In this document: positions 26,140 to 39,300 of the stretch, piece after piece | Layout: every line of letters starts with the position of its first letter | Numbering within the stretch: the first letter of the stretch is position 1 | Assembly: GCA_964035795.1 (NCBI GenBank) | Contig: OZ038324.1 | Location: forward strand, 1,009,524-1,073,523 | Direction of reading: 5' to 3' | DNA from: Pterobdella sp. o SKG-2022 | Taxonomy: Eukaryota > Annelida > Clitellata > Hirudinida > Piscicolidae | Length of the DNA stretch: 64,000 bases | Notes under the pieces: model-generated | Seen by the model: the letters and a program-made list of their open reading frames with translations, nothing else | Database searches by the model: none | Told to the model about the DNA's origin: nothing | Translations under genes and position numbers: made by a program

Positions 26140-28610
26140 GGCTGAGAGAAATTGAAAAAAACATCTACTCTGATGGTTGTTAGGAGACTGGTGCGTGGTC
26201 TTCCTCTTTGTGTTTTTTGAAGCAAGGCATTCCATTGTAGCTCTTTTTGTCGAAACTTGGTCATTCATTCAAAGAATGTGGCCTAACATCTGCTAGTGTC
26301 TTCTTGCCACACTTTTGAAACGCTTGTTTTGCCAGTGTTTATTGCTTAGGTAGGCTGCGGTTGGGCCAAAAGCTACCGCACGCTTGTTGGATCATTCTTC
26401 TGTTGAAAGAATCTATTGATTGTTTCATTCCTTTGTCCATTTCCCAAAAACTGTTCCAAAGAGCATGATACTTTGCACGTAAGCACTGTATATCCTAATC
26501 TTCTTTTTTCTTGAAACCTTGGAGTCTTAGCTTCGCCATCGCTGCAATCGAAATGGTCTCTTCCTCTTCCATTCTTTTCTCGTGTTGAGTAACATGCGTA
26601 ACTTCAGTTCATCTTTGTCTCTTTCTATTGTTAGGACTTTCGTTTTGTCATTGTTCATGTGCCAATTCCATTCTCTCAACTTCTGGGAGATTTATGCCTT
26701 CTTTGCTAAAAACTCCATGTCATCTGCGTAGGAAATGTTTAGTGCACTGATTTTATTTCTGACTTCTTTAAGAACTGTTTTCAGATACAACGTTAGGATG
26801 ACGGGACTTAACCCATTGCCTTGAGGGATGCCTATGTTAGGGGAAAAGTTGGGTCCTTCACACTTGTTTGCTCTCACTTTCAATTAAGTTTTAGTAAGAA
26901 AAAATCAATAAGCTTTGTATCTTCTCTCTGTCTACTGTTTCGAATGCGCTTGACATATCTATTTCTTGTATTGTAAATTTTTCTTGAGAGCTTATTCATT
27001 TTGCTATGTATAACTTAAAAGTCCACACCACATCTTCTATTGACCTCCATTTTCTGTAGACTGCTTGGCTGGGTGAAATGTATTTTTCTATTTCAGGTCT
27101 TGTTCTCTCTAGAGTGATGGTTGATATTATTATTCTTATTATTGATAAAAGTATGATTCGTCTTTTGTTTTTTACTGTTTTTGGCTTGTTGGGTTTTCGG
27201 ATTGGTATTAAAAAGCCAAGTCTTAGTTAATGTGGGAGGTTAATGTTTATTGTATCGTTCGAAATATCAGTGAGTTGTTTTATTGTAATTATATTGAGTC
27301 TTTTCATAATTTCTGCTACCAATTTATCATAACCTGATGACTTGTTGTTCTTGAAATTGTTGATAGCATCTATGACTTTTTTGGGTTATTGACTTTAATT
27401 GAGGTTGTTGATGGGGTTATCAATGAAGCTTCAGTTGTAATTGATTTTTTTGTAAATTTTTCTTGGTGAAATTTGGTCAGATCTTTTTGTAAGTAGGGTG
27501 GTGGAGTTTTTGTGAACATATTGTCAATTTTGAGTTGTTTTATGACTGTACATCCTTAAGTTTTAACTGCTATTTTCAATTTCTATCAATTTTTTTTTTG
27601 AAATTTGCAGATTATTATAAGAGTATTTCTTGTTAATTTGTTTTTGTAGATTATTTGTCCCTTTGTTATGTTCAGTTTTCAATGCTTGTTTCATCAAATC
27701 CTGTTTCATATTTTATTTATTTTTTTCAAGTTTTATGATTTCTGCATCATTTTTAAAAGCTGGTTGATAAATTATTTTTTGAAAATTATCTAAATTATTA
27801 TATTCATTATTGAGATAGTTTGTTTCGATGATTCCATTGAAGTTTAACATTGGTCTATAAAAGTCAAGATTTCTTTCATAACTGGTGAGATTTTGGTAGC
27901 TCGAGAGTCATTTTGGCAAGTCTGTGGAAACTGTTATGCCTGAGTAGCTCCCTGTATTTTTAATGAATTTTCTCATTCTTTAAGAAGTGATAAAATAATC
28001 TATTGTGTTGTAGATTGTTTTGCCATTTAGATTTTCTTTCCAGGTTGTAAGATGTCTGGCAAAATGTTTGAAGATGGTGTTGGAGGCTTATTTAAACTGA
28101 GAAATTCATTTAACATATTTTCATTTTTGTTTTCACAACCTCTTGCAAAATTTTTTTATGGTTTGATTTTTGAGAATTTCTGCTTATTTTTACATTGAAA
28201 TCTCCTTGAATTAGTAGTATATAATTTTCTTTTGTTTTGATGAATTTCTTGAGTTGTTCTTGAACTCATCATAGGCTTTTTTATTTTTGTTGCATAGAAC
28301 TTGAGTTGGTTCAGAGCAATTCAAAACCTGTATACTGGAGCTTTTGGTTGAGCCTTCGAGAGTTGTTAGTCTGTAACTTACGTTTTTTATACAGACGCGA
28401 TCCAAATTTTTGCTCACTACAAAACCTAAACCGTAATGTTTTGATTTTGACGAGAGTAAGTTGCAGTTTTTTAATTGTATTTTTTGTTGCATCGAGACCT
28501 TCGTTCCCTGTAGACAAAGTATATTCATGTTGTATTCGGTGATAAATGTAACATTAATTTTTTTATCCTTCATTATATTCCATTTAATTATCATCACCAT
28601 TCAAATATAT
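26140..28610 (-). pseudogene. Degenerate non-LTR retrotransposon (endonuclease and reverse transcriptase remnants)
   Basis: On the minus strand, from 28600 downwards, an endonuclease-like N-terminus appears (MNILCLQGTKV; YGLGFVVSKNL). A reverse transcriptase fragment follows at 26883-26692 (GIPQGNGLSPVILTLYLK and ISYADDMEFL, the catalytic YADD box). Near the 3' end are LGHIL-type and GRPRTSLLTTI residues. Many stops and frameshifts separate these parts, so it is inactive. The order EN-RT-C-terminus fits an L1/RTE/Jockey-like element. It differs from the families at 45030 and 50460. Confidence 0.75.
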
Positions 28611-29058
28611 CATGCAGTACACAGGTTTTGAGCTCAGATATAATCTCTCAGACAATAAAAAAGGAAATTTATTCACCAAAAGACTCATAATTAAAACCAA
28701 TAGTTTGCTAAAGTGGGGTGAAAGGTGATTATAATGATGTATACATGCTGTAGAGTGCTTAAAATTAATTTTTTTTAATTTTTAAAATTTTGGAAATAAA
28801 TTTTTTAAATGGTCAGATGACTTCATTTTAGATTGATATCTGGACCAGGAAATGTATGTCTTTTGGAAGAATCGTAATAGATTTAGAAAATAAAAGTTTA
28901 ACAACCTACACAAGAAATGTTGGTTATTCATCTCTTATGGTTCGTGTTAATTATAAAATTTATCTTTTTTTTTTCCAACTTCCAATAATATGCTCAAACC
29001 ATTTTCTATGATGCATTTTGTGCCATAAAACTAATGCCCAAACTTTAATCTTTTGCAG

Positions 29059-29238
29059 TCAGTTTATGAAAAGTGTGTTTACAAACCTGTGACGAATGAT
29101 ACCACTGATGTAGCAACCACCCAAAGTGAAAGAAGTGCATTCCTCGACTGCAAACTCAGAGGGTTGTCAACAGCTGTGAAAAGGTTTGTACTGGAAAGAT
29201 ACAAGAAGAATGTGATCAAGTCTATAAAGTGGTGTTGA
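29059..29238 (+). CDS. Orphan terminal exon of an unrecognised gene (candidate)
   Basis: A T-rich tract and TTTTGCAG acceptor at 29051-29058 precede a 60-codon open frame (59 residues, then TGA). Two AATAAA signals follow at about 29259 and 29271, within 40 bases of the stop. The encoded end is basic (CKLRGLSTAVKRF; ERYKKNVIKSIKWC) and resembles no family I know. No upstream exon could be linked to it; the degenerate LINE at 26140-28610 lies directly upstream. The signals are good but the coding claim is unproven. Confidence 0.35.
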   Translation, partial: SVYEKCVYKPVTNDTTDVATTQSERSAFLDCKLRGLSTAVKRFVLERYKKNVIKSIKWC

Positions 29239-32045
29239 AGAACCTCTATGCCACAGAAAATAAAAGCATTAATAAAGAAAAACTGAGGCATGCTTCGGAA
29301 ACATTCAAGAAAATAGCATCGTCTATTGTTGTTTTCAACTGATTCTCCGATGTTCACACATTTTTCTCTGATATTTTGTATAGTTGTCATCATGACACTT
29401 CATAGAATTTAATGATTAGGCTTAGTGGTTAACGTTTTTTAATATGATGAAATGAAGTTTTTATAACGTTTACTCATTTGAATCCATCAAGATTCTGAGT
29501 AATTTTTTAATGAAAATGTTAATAGCATTTGCACAATATTTTCAAGCAACCCTGTTTTACATCTTGATCGAAAGAAAGGTGCAACAAGTTCAAAATTGTA
29601 TTAGTTTTTGTTAATAATTCGGTTATTTTCAGTTGAATAAAGTCCACAATTTTTGGAAAAGTTTGAATTCACATTTAACTGTTAAAATACTAAAAAAAAC
29701 AATAATATTAGTGCGTTTCCAAATTTTGACATAACTAAATATAGAAAAAATTTTATTCGATAAATTTCATTCAAATCTTTTATGAGTAAAATTATAGTTC
29801 CTTTGAAAATCTTTTGTTGAAAAAGTAAAAAATTTAAAACTATACAAATAATTTCTATCTTCTGTACAAGTTTTGACCTTCAAAAGCTCACCATTGGTCA
29901 TAATTCAATCACCAATCTGAGCTTCTACCTTCACAAACTTTCTCACAAAATGTTTACTATGAGCGAAAGTGTCTTAAATTCTTATATATTAGCTAAGATC
30001 ATATAATCCTATCGGTCTTTACGCATCTCAACAGACTTCACTAATTCACTTCCGTTGATAATTCGTCTTGTAGAAAACATTATCAGTTTCGAGTTTTACG
30101 CTTGTAGGTTCTCCTATTCGGATGCTCATCACACAATTTGCATATTTTTCTGAGTTCATCAACACTTTCATCCTCAACCAATACTCCGCATCAGTTTGTT
30201 GCTAAGTTCAAAATTAAACTCTCTAAATCAAAAACTTTTGGATACAAAAGAATCACGAGTTTTAATGAAACAAAATAAATTTGAATACAAATCAAACACA
30301 ATAAATTCAGATTGGTGTATGAAGTCGCATGATTCATGGGTGAAGACCAGCAACCCATAGTTGGAATGCCCTTTCTTCAAAAGGCCGATTGTAGAGTGGA
30401 GAGGGGAAGTCCTTTTTTTGGAAGACTGGGCCCAAAGTCAGTCTGGTGTTAACTTAACTTTCAGAACTAAATCCAACTCGTTTCGATTTTCAGTAATTAT
30501 AAAAAATCTCGATCACAAACATATCAATTGTTCTATTAATCATTGAGTTTCCTGAGTTAATTGTAGACAGTTTGTTGTCTTACACTTTCAAGCTGAATGT
30601 AAGCATTTGCATTCAACATTTACGTTAAGGGTAGCAGAGATAATCGTTTATATTCAGTTTGCAGGAAAGTTTTGGAGACTTCGTTTCAAAACTTTTACGT
30701 ATCGAAGTTTTGGAAAAAGCAAAAATTCAATACGCAATTATAAAAAAAATTATTCAAAAATGTATTTAATTATAAACATTTTTGTAGTGATATACTGGCA
30801 GAGCTCCTCCAAACTTCCTTGTTCTTTCAGTCCTTCCTTTTTCTAAGCTCTTCTTTCGTTTTTATTCTTTCTTTTTGATTTGAGCACGTCCAGATTAAGT
30901 AAGATTGGTCTCCTTTTTCTCTTTTTATTCGTCCTCCTTTTCTAATTCTTTTTCTTGTGTATATCACTACATCAAACGTTTAAGAATTAAATACATAACT
31001 TTAGAAAATAGAATAATACTCTTGAAACAAAGTCCTCAAGACCTTCTGCAAACATTTCAAATGATTATCTCAAACTCTGCCATCCCCAATATAAATGCTG
31101 CAAACTAAAATGAAAATGTTTGCATTCAATGCGAAAGTGCAAGTTGGCAACCTTCCTAAACAAACTCTGAAAACTAAATAATTAAAAGATCAACATTGTT
31201 TGTGAAAGAAAAATTTTATAATTTACCAAACATCTCGAAAAGTCTGCAAAAGTTCCTAAACGAGATCCCAATGCACCACAGGCCAACAAACAGCCGGACC
31301 CGTCTTCCTTTTGAAGGCAAACGCCTTTTCACCACTGCACCTTTCACTTCCTTCCGCCTCTCCACACCTTCCTTCCTTCCACCTCATTTGGTCGACTTCA
31401 CTGTCTTCAACTTGCTTAAACGAGCCATCATCCAGCCGCTCACAACTAGATCATTGTTAACTTACGTGTTTTATCTGAATACATATACTTTATTGTACGT
31501 TATCAAAAATATCACCGCTATTATGAACTACCACCTTTTTTGATACCAAAACCTCAATGCTTTTCTATATAAGCATCATTATCACCACCACAATAATAAT
31601 TATAAAAATTTTCGCAGTTTTTATCACCACTGGATTACTTACTATATTATTATAATTTTTTGATTGAAGGATAATTTTTAATATTTAAATCGAATAAAAC
31701 TATTTCTTTTGAATAAAAAAATTCGATATATTTCGATGACCAATATTCAAATTGAGTTTTCATAAAATATTCAAATATTTTAAAATCTAACAGCAACTCA
31801 CAATAGATGGCAATGAGCATTGTCAGGCTTTCAAAGGTGATTTGACCGTTGAAGAAGGGATCCGAATGTGTCAAATGAATAAAATGAGCCAAGTTTTTTT
31901 ATATTCATTCATCATTTTTCGAGCGTTGAAAAACCTGGGGTTTGTGTCAAAGCCTCTCTGAGTTAATTGTTAAACTAAATACATTAAGTTATAGAATAAA
32001 TTTTAATAATCTTCTTTAGCCAATGTAAATACTGAAAGTTATTTG

Positions 32046-32190
32046 AACACTAAAGGTAATTTTATTAAGTACAAAGCTTTTCGTTAACAAAGTAACATTA
32101 TCAAGTACGTTAAAATTGAATTTTAACGTACTTGATGGTGTTACTTTGTTAGCGAAAAGCTTTGTACTTAATAAAATTACCTTTAGTGTT
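32046..32190. mobile_element. Foldback element A (145-bp palindrome)
   Basis: Two 72-base arms around a single central G differ at about three positions. Arms begin AACACTAAAGGTAATTTTAT and contain ACAAAGCTTTTCGTTAAC and ACATTATCAAGTAC. The AAGCTTTTCGT and CATTATCAAGTA blocks are shared with element B at 35863-36025. There is no coding capacity, so it would be a non-autonomous MITE or foldback transposon. Confidence 0.8.
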
Positions 32191-33458
32191 TAGATTAAAT
32201 TTTAATTTTGAAAAAATTATGAATGGTAACTCACTCTTCTCTTAGAAAAAACTATTCTTGCTTTTTTGTAGTGTATATCTACATAAAACTTTTCGAATCA
32301 GAAGATTCAATTGCGTTCATCATATAGAAAATTGTCTCGAGAAACAAGTTGTTTTCGCGCCTCTGAAAAGTTTGAAGGAAAAAACAGGTTATAACGGCTA
32401 TATTCTTACGTCTAAATTGAACCGCTTAACATATAAATAAAAATCAATAATATTTATTTTAAAAAATTTTAATAAAAAACAAAAAATTTTGTGCAAAAAG
32501 TTAATTCTAAAAAACTGAGCCGAATAATATGAATTATTACCATAGCTTCTATTCCTTGTATAAAATCTCTTTACAATAGGAAATCCTTTCCCAAAAGAAC
32601 GGAGTTTTCTCAATGTTTTTATATTTATACAAGATTTTAGCTTATATATTTGAACGAAATCCTGTGTTTACAGTTTTCTTTGTTTTGTGTCAGATTTGTT
32701 GCTTCTTTCGACTTAGAAAGTTTTCTTTTAAAGTTATTGTTGATGTTAACCCTGGTGCTCCTATTGACAATAAGAAGTAATTCTCTCTTGCTCTATTAAT
32801 TTAGACCACTTGATTATAAACACTTACTTCCACTGGGTTCATCCTCAGGCTCTCGGACTCAAGCTGTGTAGGATTGTTGAAAAGTTGAAATTTATCGTGA
32901 ATATGAATGTAAAAAAAAAAGCAAAATATTGAAGAATGAGATGAAAGCGAAATTATATTAAGATATGATTGGAAGAAAGATGATTTGTTGGCTCTTGGGA
33001 TAGAAGAAGACGATGACTATGATTAAAGATAGCTTCTTTTAGCAGCCGTTCTATCGGTTTATTTTTGCTATGAACTGCTTTTTCTCCTTTTTAAGGTATT
33101 TCATTTTCAATTTTTTGTTTTCATTAGTTTATTTAATTATTATTTTTCTAAAAAACTTTGATTCTTTTCTTCTTCTTTCTTGTTCCTCATATTTACTCTA
33201 AACCTGCACACGGGATTTTCTACTTAGTTTCTCCAAATTCTCTTCTCTTCCTCCTCGGATCGCCAAGCGGTGCGTTTCCTTTCTCAATCTCAAATCTTGT
33301 AATTCTTCTTCTGTTCTCAATAGTATTTCATCATCCACTACTTCTTCTTTTTCCAATTCTACATTCCATCACTCATCTTTTATCTCCTCTTTTCACCTAA
33401 AAACTAAATCTTCTTTTCTCAATTCTAAATCATCCAACTCATTTCATAACTCTTCTCT

Positions 33459-33545
33459 GTGGAGGTACAAATATAAGGTGATTATATTTGAACCTCCACT
33501 GGATAATGTAAGTTCATATTACAAAAAGCTTCGTGAAATGAAATA
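33459..33545. mobile_element. Foldback element D (partial, related core)
   Basis: A small inverted repeat (GTGGAGGTACAAATATA ... TATATTTGAACCTCCAC) is followed directly by GGATAATGTAAGTTC and TTACAAAAAGCTTCGT. That second part matches the core of elements B and C. Confidence 0.6.
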
Positions 33546-34851
33546 AACTCCAAAAAGAGTTTTCATTCAAATGTTAAAAAAAATGTTTTAAAAAGCTTTC
33601 CAGTGTTGTCACAATGGCACAGATGTGATGGGCTGGTTATGCTTATAGTATGGCGGACTCTTCACCAACAACTCTTTCACAGTCAACTTAAAAACTGCCA
33701 ATAAAAGGTTGGAACCTCACGCAAACGCTCTAGGCTTCAACATGCCACAACATGGGACAAGGCTTCTGATGGGTCTTTTTGGCGTAGAATAAGCTCCAAT
33801 GATGCACTTCTATCTAAAGCAAACCATTTAAAGGCTGCAAAAAAACGAATGAAAAGTAAAGCTGAATAAGATGCGCAAGAAACCCCCTTCTTACTGGCAC
33901 CAAACTTACGGAAAAGGTCTTCTTGCACTGATCAGCCACTTGCGGGTGCCCAAGTTGAAAATTTAATTTTTATAGTTTCATTAATTAATATATTTCATTT
34001 ATTTATCTAATTTTTTTGCTTCGTTAATATTCAAACACAAATCGACGATTAGGAAAGAAGCTTCGGCTAATAATTACCAGAAAAATAATATACCGACGTC
34101 TCACGTAATAAAATTAAAAAACTATAATTTTTTCTGGGATTTCATACATTCTTTTTTAAATAACTAAACATGAACCTTCGAAGCTCGATGAAGGGTACAT
34201 CGGAGCAAGCTGGAAGAGCAAATGATCATGATTGGTGCTTTCAATTGGAAGTCATCAACTCAACAATCGTCCACGATTTTCTACACTTTATACTTGCACT
34301 CCATCCATTAATGTTGTTGATTTCTGTTAATGTTTGTATCAAGCCACATAATTTGATTCCATGGTGGCTTCACAGTTAGTAGCTGTTTCAAATGTGTTTT
34401 TCATCAATGTATTTTGTAAGTTAAATTTTTGAAACATCTATGAAGCGTTAAATAAATTTCATTGTTTTCATAATTTTATAAGAAATATTCAATGAAAAGT
34501 TGCACAATTGGACATCAACGAAATTCATTCAAAGCAACACGAAAGGTTTGTTAACAAGGTTTGTTAAATCAGTCTTATTATGACTTTGATGAATTTTTGG
34601 TAGTATAACCTTTTGTGTTTTTCAAATACACTACGCTGTTTCAATTGTTAATCATTTGTTAAATTTTATGTAGTTTACAATTATCTAATAGTTGAAAATA
34701 ATTTTGAATTGATTTTGAGCAAAAAATTTTGAAGATAAACATGATAAACATAATTTCAGACGATTATAAAATATTTTTAAGGCACTAAACACTACCTTAC
34801 TTACGAAACATTGCTCTGAACGATATATAGTTGTTTATAGAGAATTTCAAA

Positions 34852-35775
34852 ATGCCATATGCTAACAGGCCTGAAGTTAGAATTGTAGAACTTAGTGAAG
34901 ACAACGTCAAGTTTGTTCTTGATCAGACTGACATGAGTATGGCGAATTCCATCCGGAGAATATGTATCGCTGAAACACCAATCATGGCGTTTGATTGGAT
35001 ACAAATTGAAAAAAACACTTCTTGTCTTTGTGACGAATTTATAGCACACAGAATTGGTTTGGTTCCTTTGATAAGCGATGATGTGGTTGACAAAATGATC
35101 AACAACAGAGATTGTAAATGCGAAAACTTCTGCATTGAATGCTCTGTAGAGTTTACTTTAGACGTTAGATGCACAGATGACCAGACAAAAGATGTACACA
35201 CAGGTCATTTCATCAGTAACCACCGACAATGTTTACCAGCGACCAATCGTAACAGGGATGATGATGGTGAAAGTAGTGAAATGAATGAGATTTTATTATG
35301 TAAGTTGAGAAAAGACCAACATTTGAAAATAAAAGCTGTAGCTCGCAAGGGAATTGCGAAAGAACATGCCAAATGGAATCCAACTGCAGGGGTTGGTTTT
35401 GAATATGATCCTGACAACAAAACTCGTCACACCATCTATCCTAAACCTGAAGAATGGCACAAGAGTGAATATTCCAATCTGCCTGATGACGTTTGTTAGT
35501 ACTTCAAAGTTCTTAAAATAATATCATAGATTCATGTAGAATATACATCATTTTGGAACTAATTAGAATAAAACTCAATGATAAAATATTTATTTGAAGA
35601 TGAAGATGATTACGACTACAGAGAAAAGCCTCGAACTTTTTACATGAATGTTGAATCGTGTGGCTCATTGAAGCCTGAGAACATTGTTCTCTCTGCTCTG
35701 AATGTCTTCAAGGAGAAGCTTGGAAATTTACAAACTCAACTCAAACAGGAAATGCAAGATGACAAATTTGAATAG
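34852..35775 (+). CDS. POLR2C: RNA polymerase II subunit RPB3
   Basis: Two exons, 34852-35494 and 35600-35775, join at T/GTTAGT and TTTGAAG/AT to give 272 residues (human POLR2C has 275). RPB3 pairs with RPB11 to form the alpha-like platform that nucleates Pol II assembly in the nucleus. Family motifs are plain: [11 protein letters not shown] at the start, [20 protein letters not shown] (alpha-motif), [13 protein letters not shown], the cysteine cluster [10 protein letters not shown] that binds zinc, [38 protein letters not shown], and [20 protein letters not shown] in exon 2. The ATG at 34852 is chosen because MPYAN is the conserved N-terminus. The gene converges with the tetraspanin; 544 bases separate the two stops. 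Confidence 0.96.
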
Positions 35776-35862
35776 TTTTGACTGATAAATTTGAAACAAT
35801 CTCATATTTAAGTTTTTATTTTTAGAAAAAATATCAAATTTATTTTTAGTCAATTATTCAAA

Positions 35863-36025
35863 AAATTTGAATCACTTTTATTAACTGAATAATAATGCGA
35901 AGCTTTTCGTAAGTTGAACTCACATTATCAAGTATAAAAAATTAAAGACATTGTTAAATAATGTGAGTTCAACTTACAAAAAGCTTTGTATTATTATTCG
36001 GTTAATAAGTGTTTGATTCAAATCG
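35863..36025. mobile_element. Foldback element B between RPB3 and the tetraspanin
   Basis: Arms of about 70 bases are near-perfect inverted repeats (left AAGCTTTTCGTAAGTTGAAC; right GTTCAACTTACAAAAAGCTT). They flank a short AT-rich centre. The outer end GTTTGATTCAAATCG equals the terminal repeat of element C at 41366-41461, and the core matches elements A and D. Confidence 0.8.
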
Positions 36026-36319
36026 TTTAGGCTGGTTTAGTTATTCATAAAAAAAAATTATAAATACATGAATGAAAATTATAAATGCAAATCTAAATCA
36101 TAATTTCTGACTGATATTGTGGTGATTAAATCTAACTTTGAGACTATACATTGTGTCATAGTAAAAAATAAAACTAGCATACAAAAGGTTCGGTTGAGGT
36201 TCACTTCAAAACAAAAATTAAGAGATAATATCAGTAAAATGGAAAAAGAATACATGCTGGAGTAAAAGCCATAATTAAAATACGTTTGATTAAACTGAAA
36301 ATAATACTGGGTCAAAAAT

Positions 36320-39300
36320 TCAATATTCCCTCCACCGAGCCTTCTGAGCAAATATATCACTTCTGAGGTTCTGTGCAAAACAAATGCCCAGGATCTGCAA
36401 GTGTTCACCATTCAAACAAAACCTCAGTTGTATACAACAAAATTTCACAAAGATTTCAACGTTATAAAAATAAATAATCTATTTAGTTTATATAGCTGTA
36501 CAAATTGTACATTTTATTTGGTGCTCTTATATTAATATACGAATATTGAGACTTAGAAATTGAAAAGCACATGAACATCACCTGAACCAGAGCCAGACCA
36601 ACAAAGACACCAGCCACAGGGATGAGGTTGTGATTGACCCAGGACTCTCCCTGGTCTATACACCCTACTGTGTATATCAGGTCACTCGAGTCCCGTCTCT
36701 GTGGTGTGGGGTGGAAGACTGAGGTGGGTGGAAAGAGAAATTCAATGTGATATGGTGTGGGTTGAGGTTTGATTGATGCTTATTGTGAGTTGATAAGATT
36801 GGAAAATTTGATTGTTGGTGATGTATAAAAACTTGTTTATCATTTCTTAATGCTTGGGTAATGACAACTACGATACAAACTCAAGTTGTATTATAATATA
36901 ATTTGCTTATGAATCTCACCTTCCTAGCATCATATCCACATTGCCAGTTTTTTATTGCCTCCTGCAGAGCATTCAGATATTTGAATTATTCCATTAATGT
37001 TAAATTCATAAGCACCCTATATGGGAACTTCCAAAAGACTATCTTTCTGATATTATGCAACTCCGAAAAAGATTTTAAAACCAATTGGATCTTTAAAAAT
37101 CTTCATTCTTAATAAATAAAACGATAGATTATTGAAAAAATAAACATACGATGTCTCTAAAAGATAACACCACTTATCAATGCAAACTAAATCACCTTCC
37201 ACCAAATTTCTTACCTTCGCCCTTCGTTGTTTTTATCCTTGAAACTTGATGCTTTGCTAACTCATCTCCCATCTTTCTCAAAAATAGATCCAACAACTTT
37301 CACAGACTCAGCAATAATCAGTCATCATCCAACTGGATATATCTTCCAAAGCATCTGTCTTTCTGTTCTTCTCAAAACACTCCCCTCAGAAGACCTCACC
37401 GCCAAGCTTGCGACACCTTAAAACAGATCTCACACACGTTTTCTAAAGACTTCTTTCCATGTCAGGCGTTTTCGTTTGCCACCTAACACAAAAAAAAAAA
37501 TTTTTGAACGCCTTCTAGTCCAAACCTACCCTTCGTGTAGCAGTTAGTTCACTTTCTCTCCCAATATTCGGATTATCAGACCTTATGACTCACTCCAACA
37601 CTTGATGACTGGCAACCTTTCTTAATCATGCCACTCATACCAACGTTTGAGCTTCTTATACAACTTTGAAAATATAAAACGCCAAGCTTAATCTTTTCAA
37701 ACACATATGGATATGACATGACCATAACCCCGCTACCACCCCCACCACCACTACTACTATATCAGCTTCCGCTTACAGAGCATTTCGAGAATCCATTTAT
37801 ACTTTTTTCAATGCTCAACAAAAATCACAAACAACTCAAAGCTATAAATTCTTTCCGGTACTCACTGCAAGGAGTGTCGGAAGAGATTTTAGAAGTTGGC
37901 GCTCAACAACAACAACCACCTTCACCACACTCTATAATTTTTGATTCATTAAAATTAATCTTTAATCCTTACCCCTCAAAATTAGACTTTGATGAATGTG
38001 TCCTTCTATTGTCTGGATCAAAACTAGAGGATCCGCATAGAAAATTTAAAGCTCAAAAAAAAATCAGTGCCAAGACCTTGAAAGCTGAAATCCTTGGAAG
38101 ATAAACTCAAACCAAATATAATAATATTCTTTCACATATGCACACCAATCGATATTTATTCATCTACGAGTTCTTTATGTAGGTGGGAGATATACCCCAT
38201 CATCTGCTGTTAAGTGTTGGTCTTCCGAGGCTGTCTTTGTAGATGAAAAACTTGCCCTAGTAACATGTTCTAATACGACAATAATTTGGTGCTTTTGAAT
38301 TCCAGACTTATTTCATTTCTTATTTAAAAAGTCACTAACTCTTTTCCATGACCTTCTCAGTCATTTTTCATGTTGTACAAGAACAAAACAAAGAATATAA
38401 ACACCATGATCAACAACATACATGGGGGTTGGGTTTGCAGCAGGAGAAGGGCACTCCACAGGCCTCTCTGCTGGGTGAAGTACAGTTGAAGTAAATGTTC
38501 ATGTCCCAGTCATTGAAGTTCTCCACTCCACAACATTTCAACTGCCCATCATTATGGTATATTCATAGAACGAATATATCCTTAACATTGCCTAAATTTT
38601 AAAAGTACAAAAAATTTTTCTAAATAGCAATTGAAAAAAGCCCTCACCCATTCTTCCTGCACCCAGTCGATGAGGTTTTGAAGGTCAGGATCATCCCGGT
38701 ACTGCACAATCATTACTTTCAACTGCTGTTTCACCTGCTCCTTCACCTTCATTCAATTGTTTCATAAAAACTGTGATATTGTTAGTGATGCACTAGAAAC
38801 AAATGGTGATTGATGCATGACTCATGTCACATTTATTTCGAATGAGATTTATAATAAGAATTATTTATTTATCTAATACTTAATTTATTTCAAAACCTAA
38901 AAACAAAAATTATAGCTTTTAATTTTCAATAAATGCAAAAAACCCTTAATTTTTGATGCAAAATAAGTCAACATTAGAACACATAAGATGGATATGAAGT
39001 TGAACCCTAGCACCGACCCAGTCCTTGTAGACGAAGATGATGATGCCAGCTGCAAGTTCACAGAAGAATATGATACCCACTGAGATGCAGTACTGCCAAG
39101 CATTTACAACTCCAAATGTTTTACATTTAATTGTATTGGGTTATTGGATTCACCATCATCGTTTTACATTTGTTTCCATGCTAGCATGGTTTGGATGGGA
39201 TAAATTAACGAATCAGACCAAAAGAATCTCTGAAACAAGTGAAAGCATTCAATCAACTAGAAAGTGTTTTTTTAAGAAAATGGTTAAACTGAAAAACATT

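Larger units (their letters stand above)
29239..34851. other. Intergenic sequence with foldback elements
   Basis: No recognisable exon. It holds a 145-bp near-perfect palindrome (32046-32190), a related element (33459-33545) and a CT-rich stretch (about 33150-33440). The segment 33600-33960 is more balanced in composition but gave no motif on either strand. Confidence 0.5.

Noticed and set aside
31196..31543. 115-residue open frame
   Set aside because: No motif, no clear splice or start context, and composition like the surrounding AT-rich intergenic DNA.
34831..34851. Upstream extension of RPB3 (FIENFK)
   Set aside because: It would begin at TTG. The conserved N-terminus MPYAN starts at the ATG at 34852.
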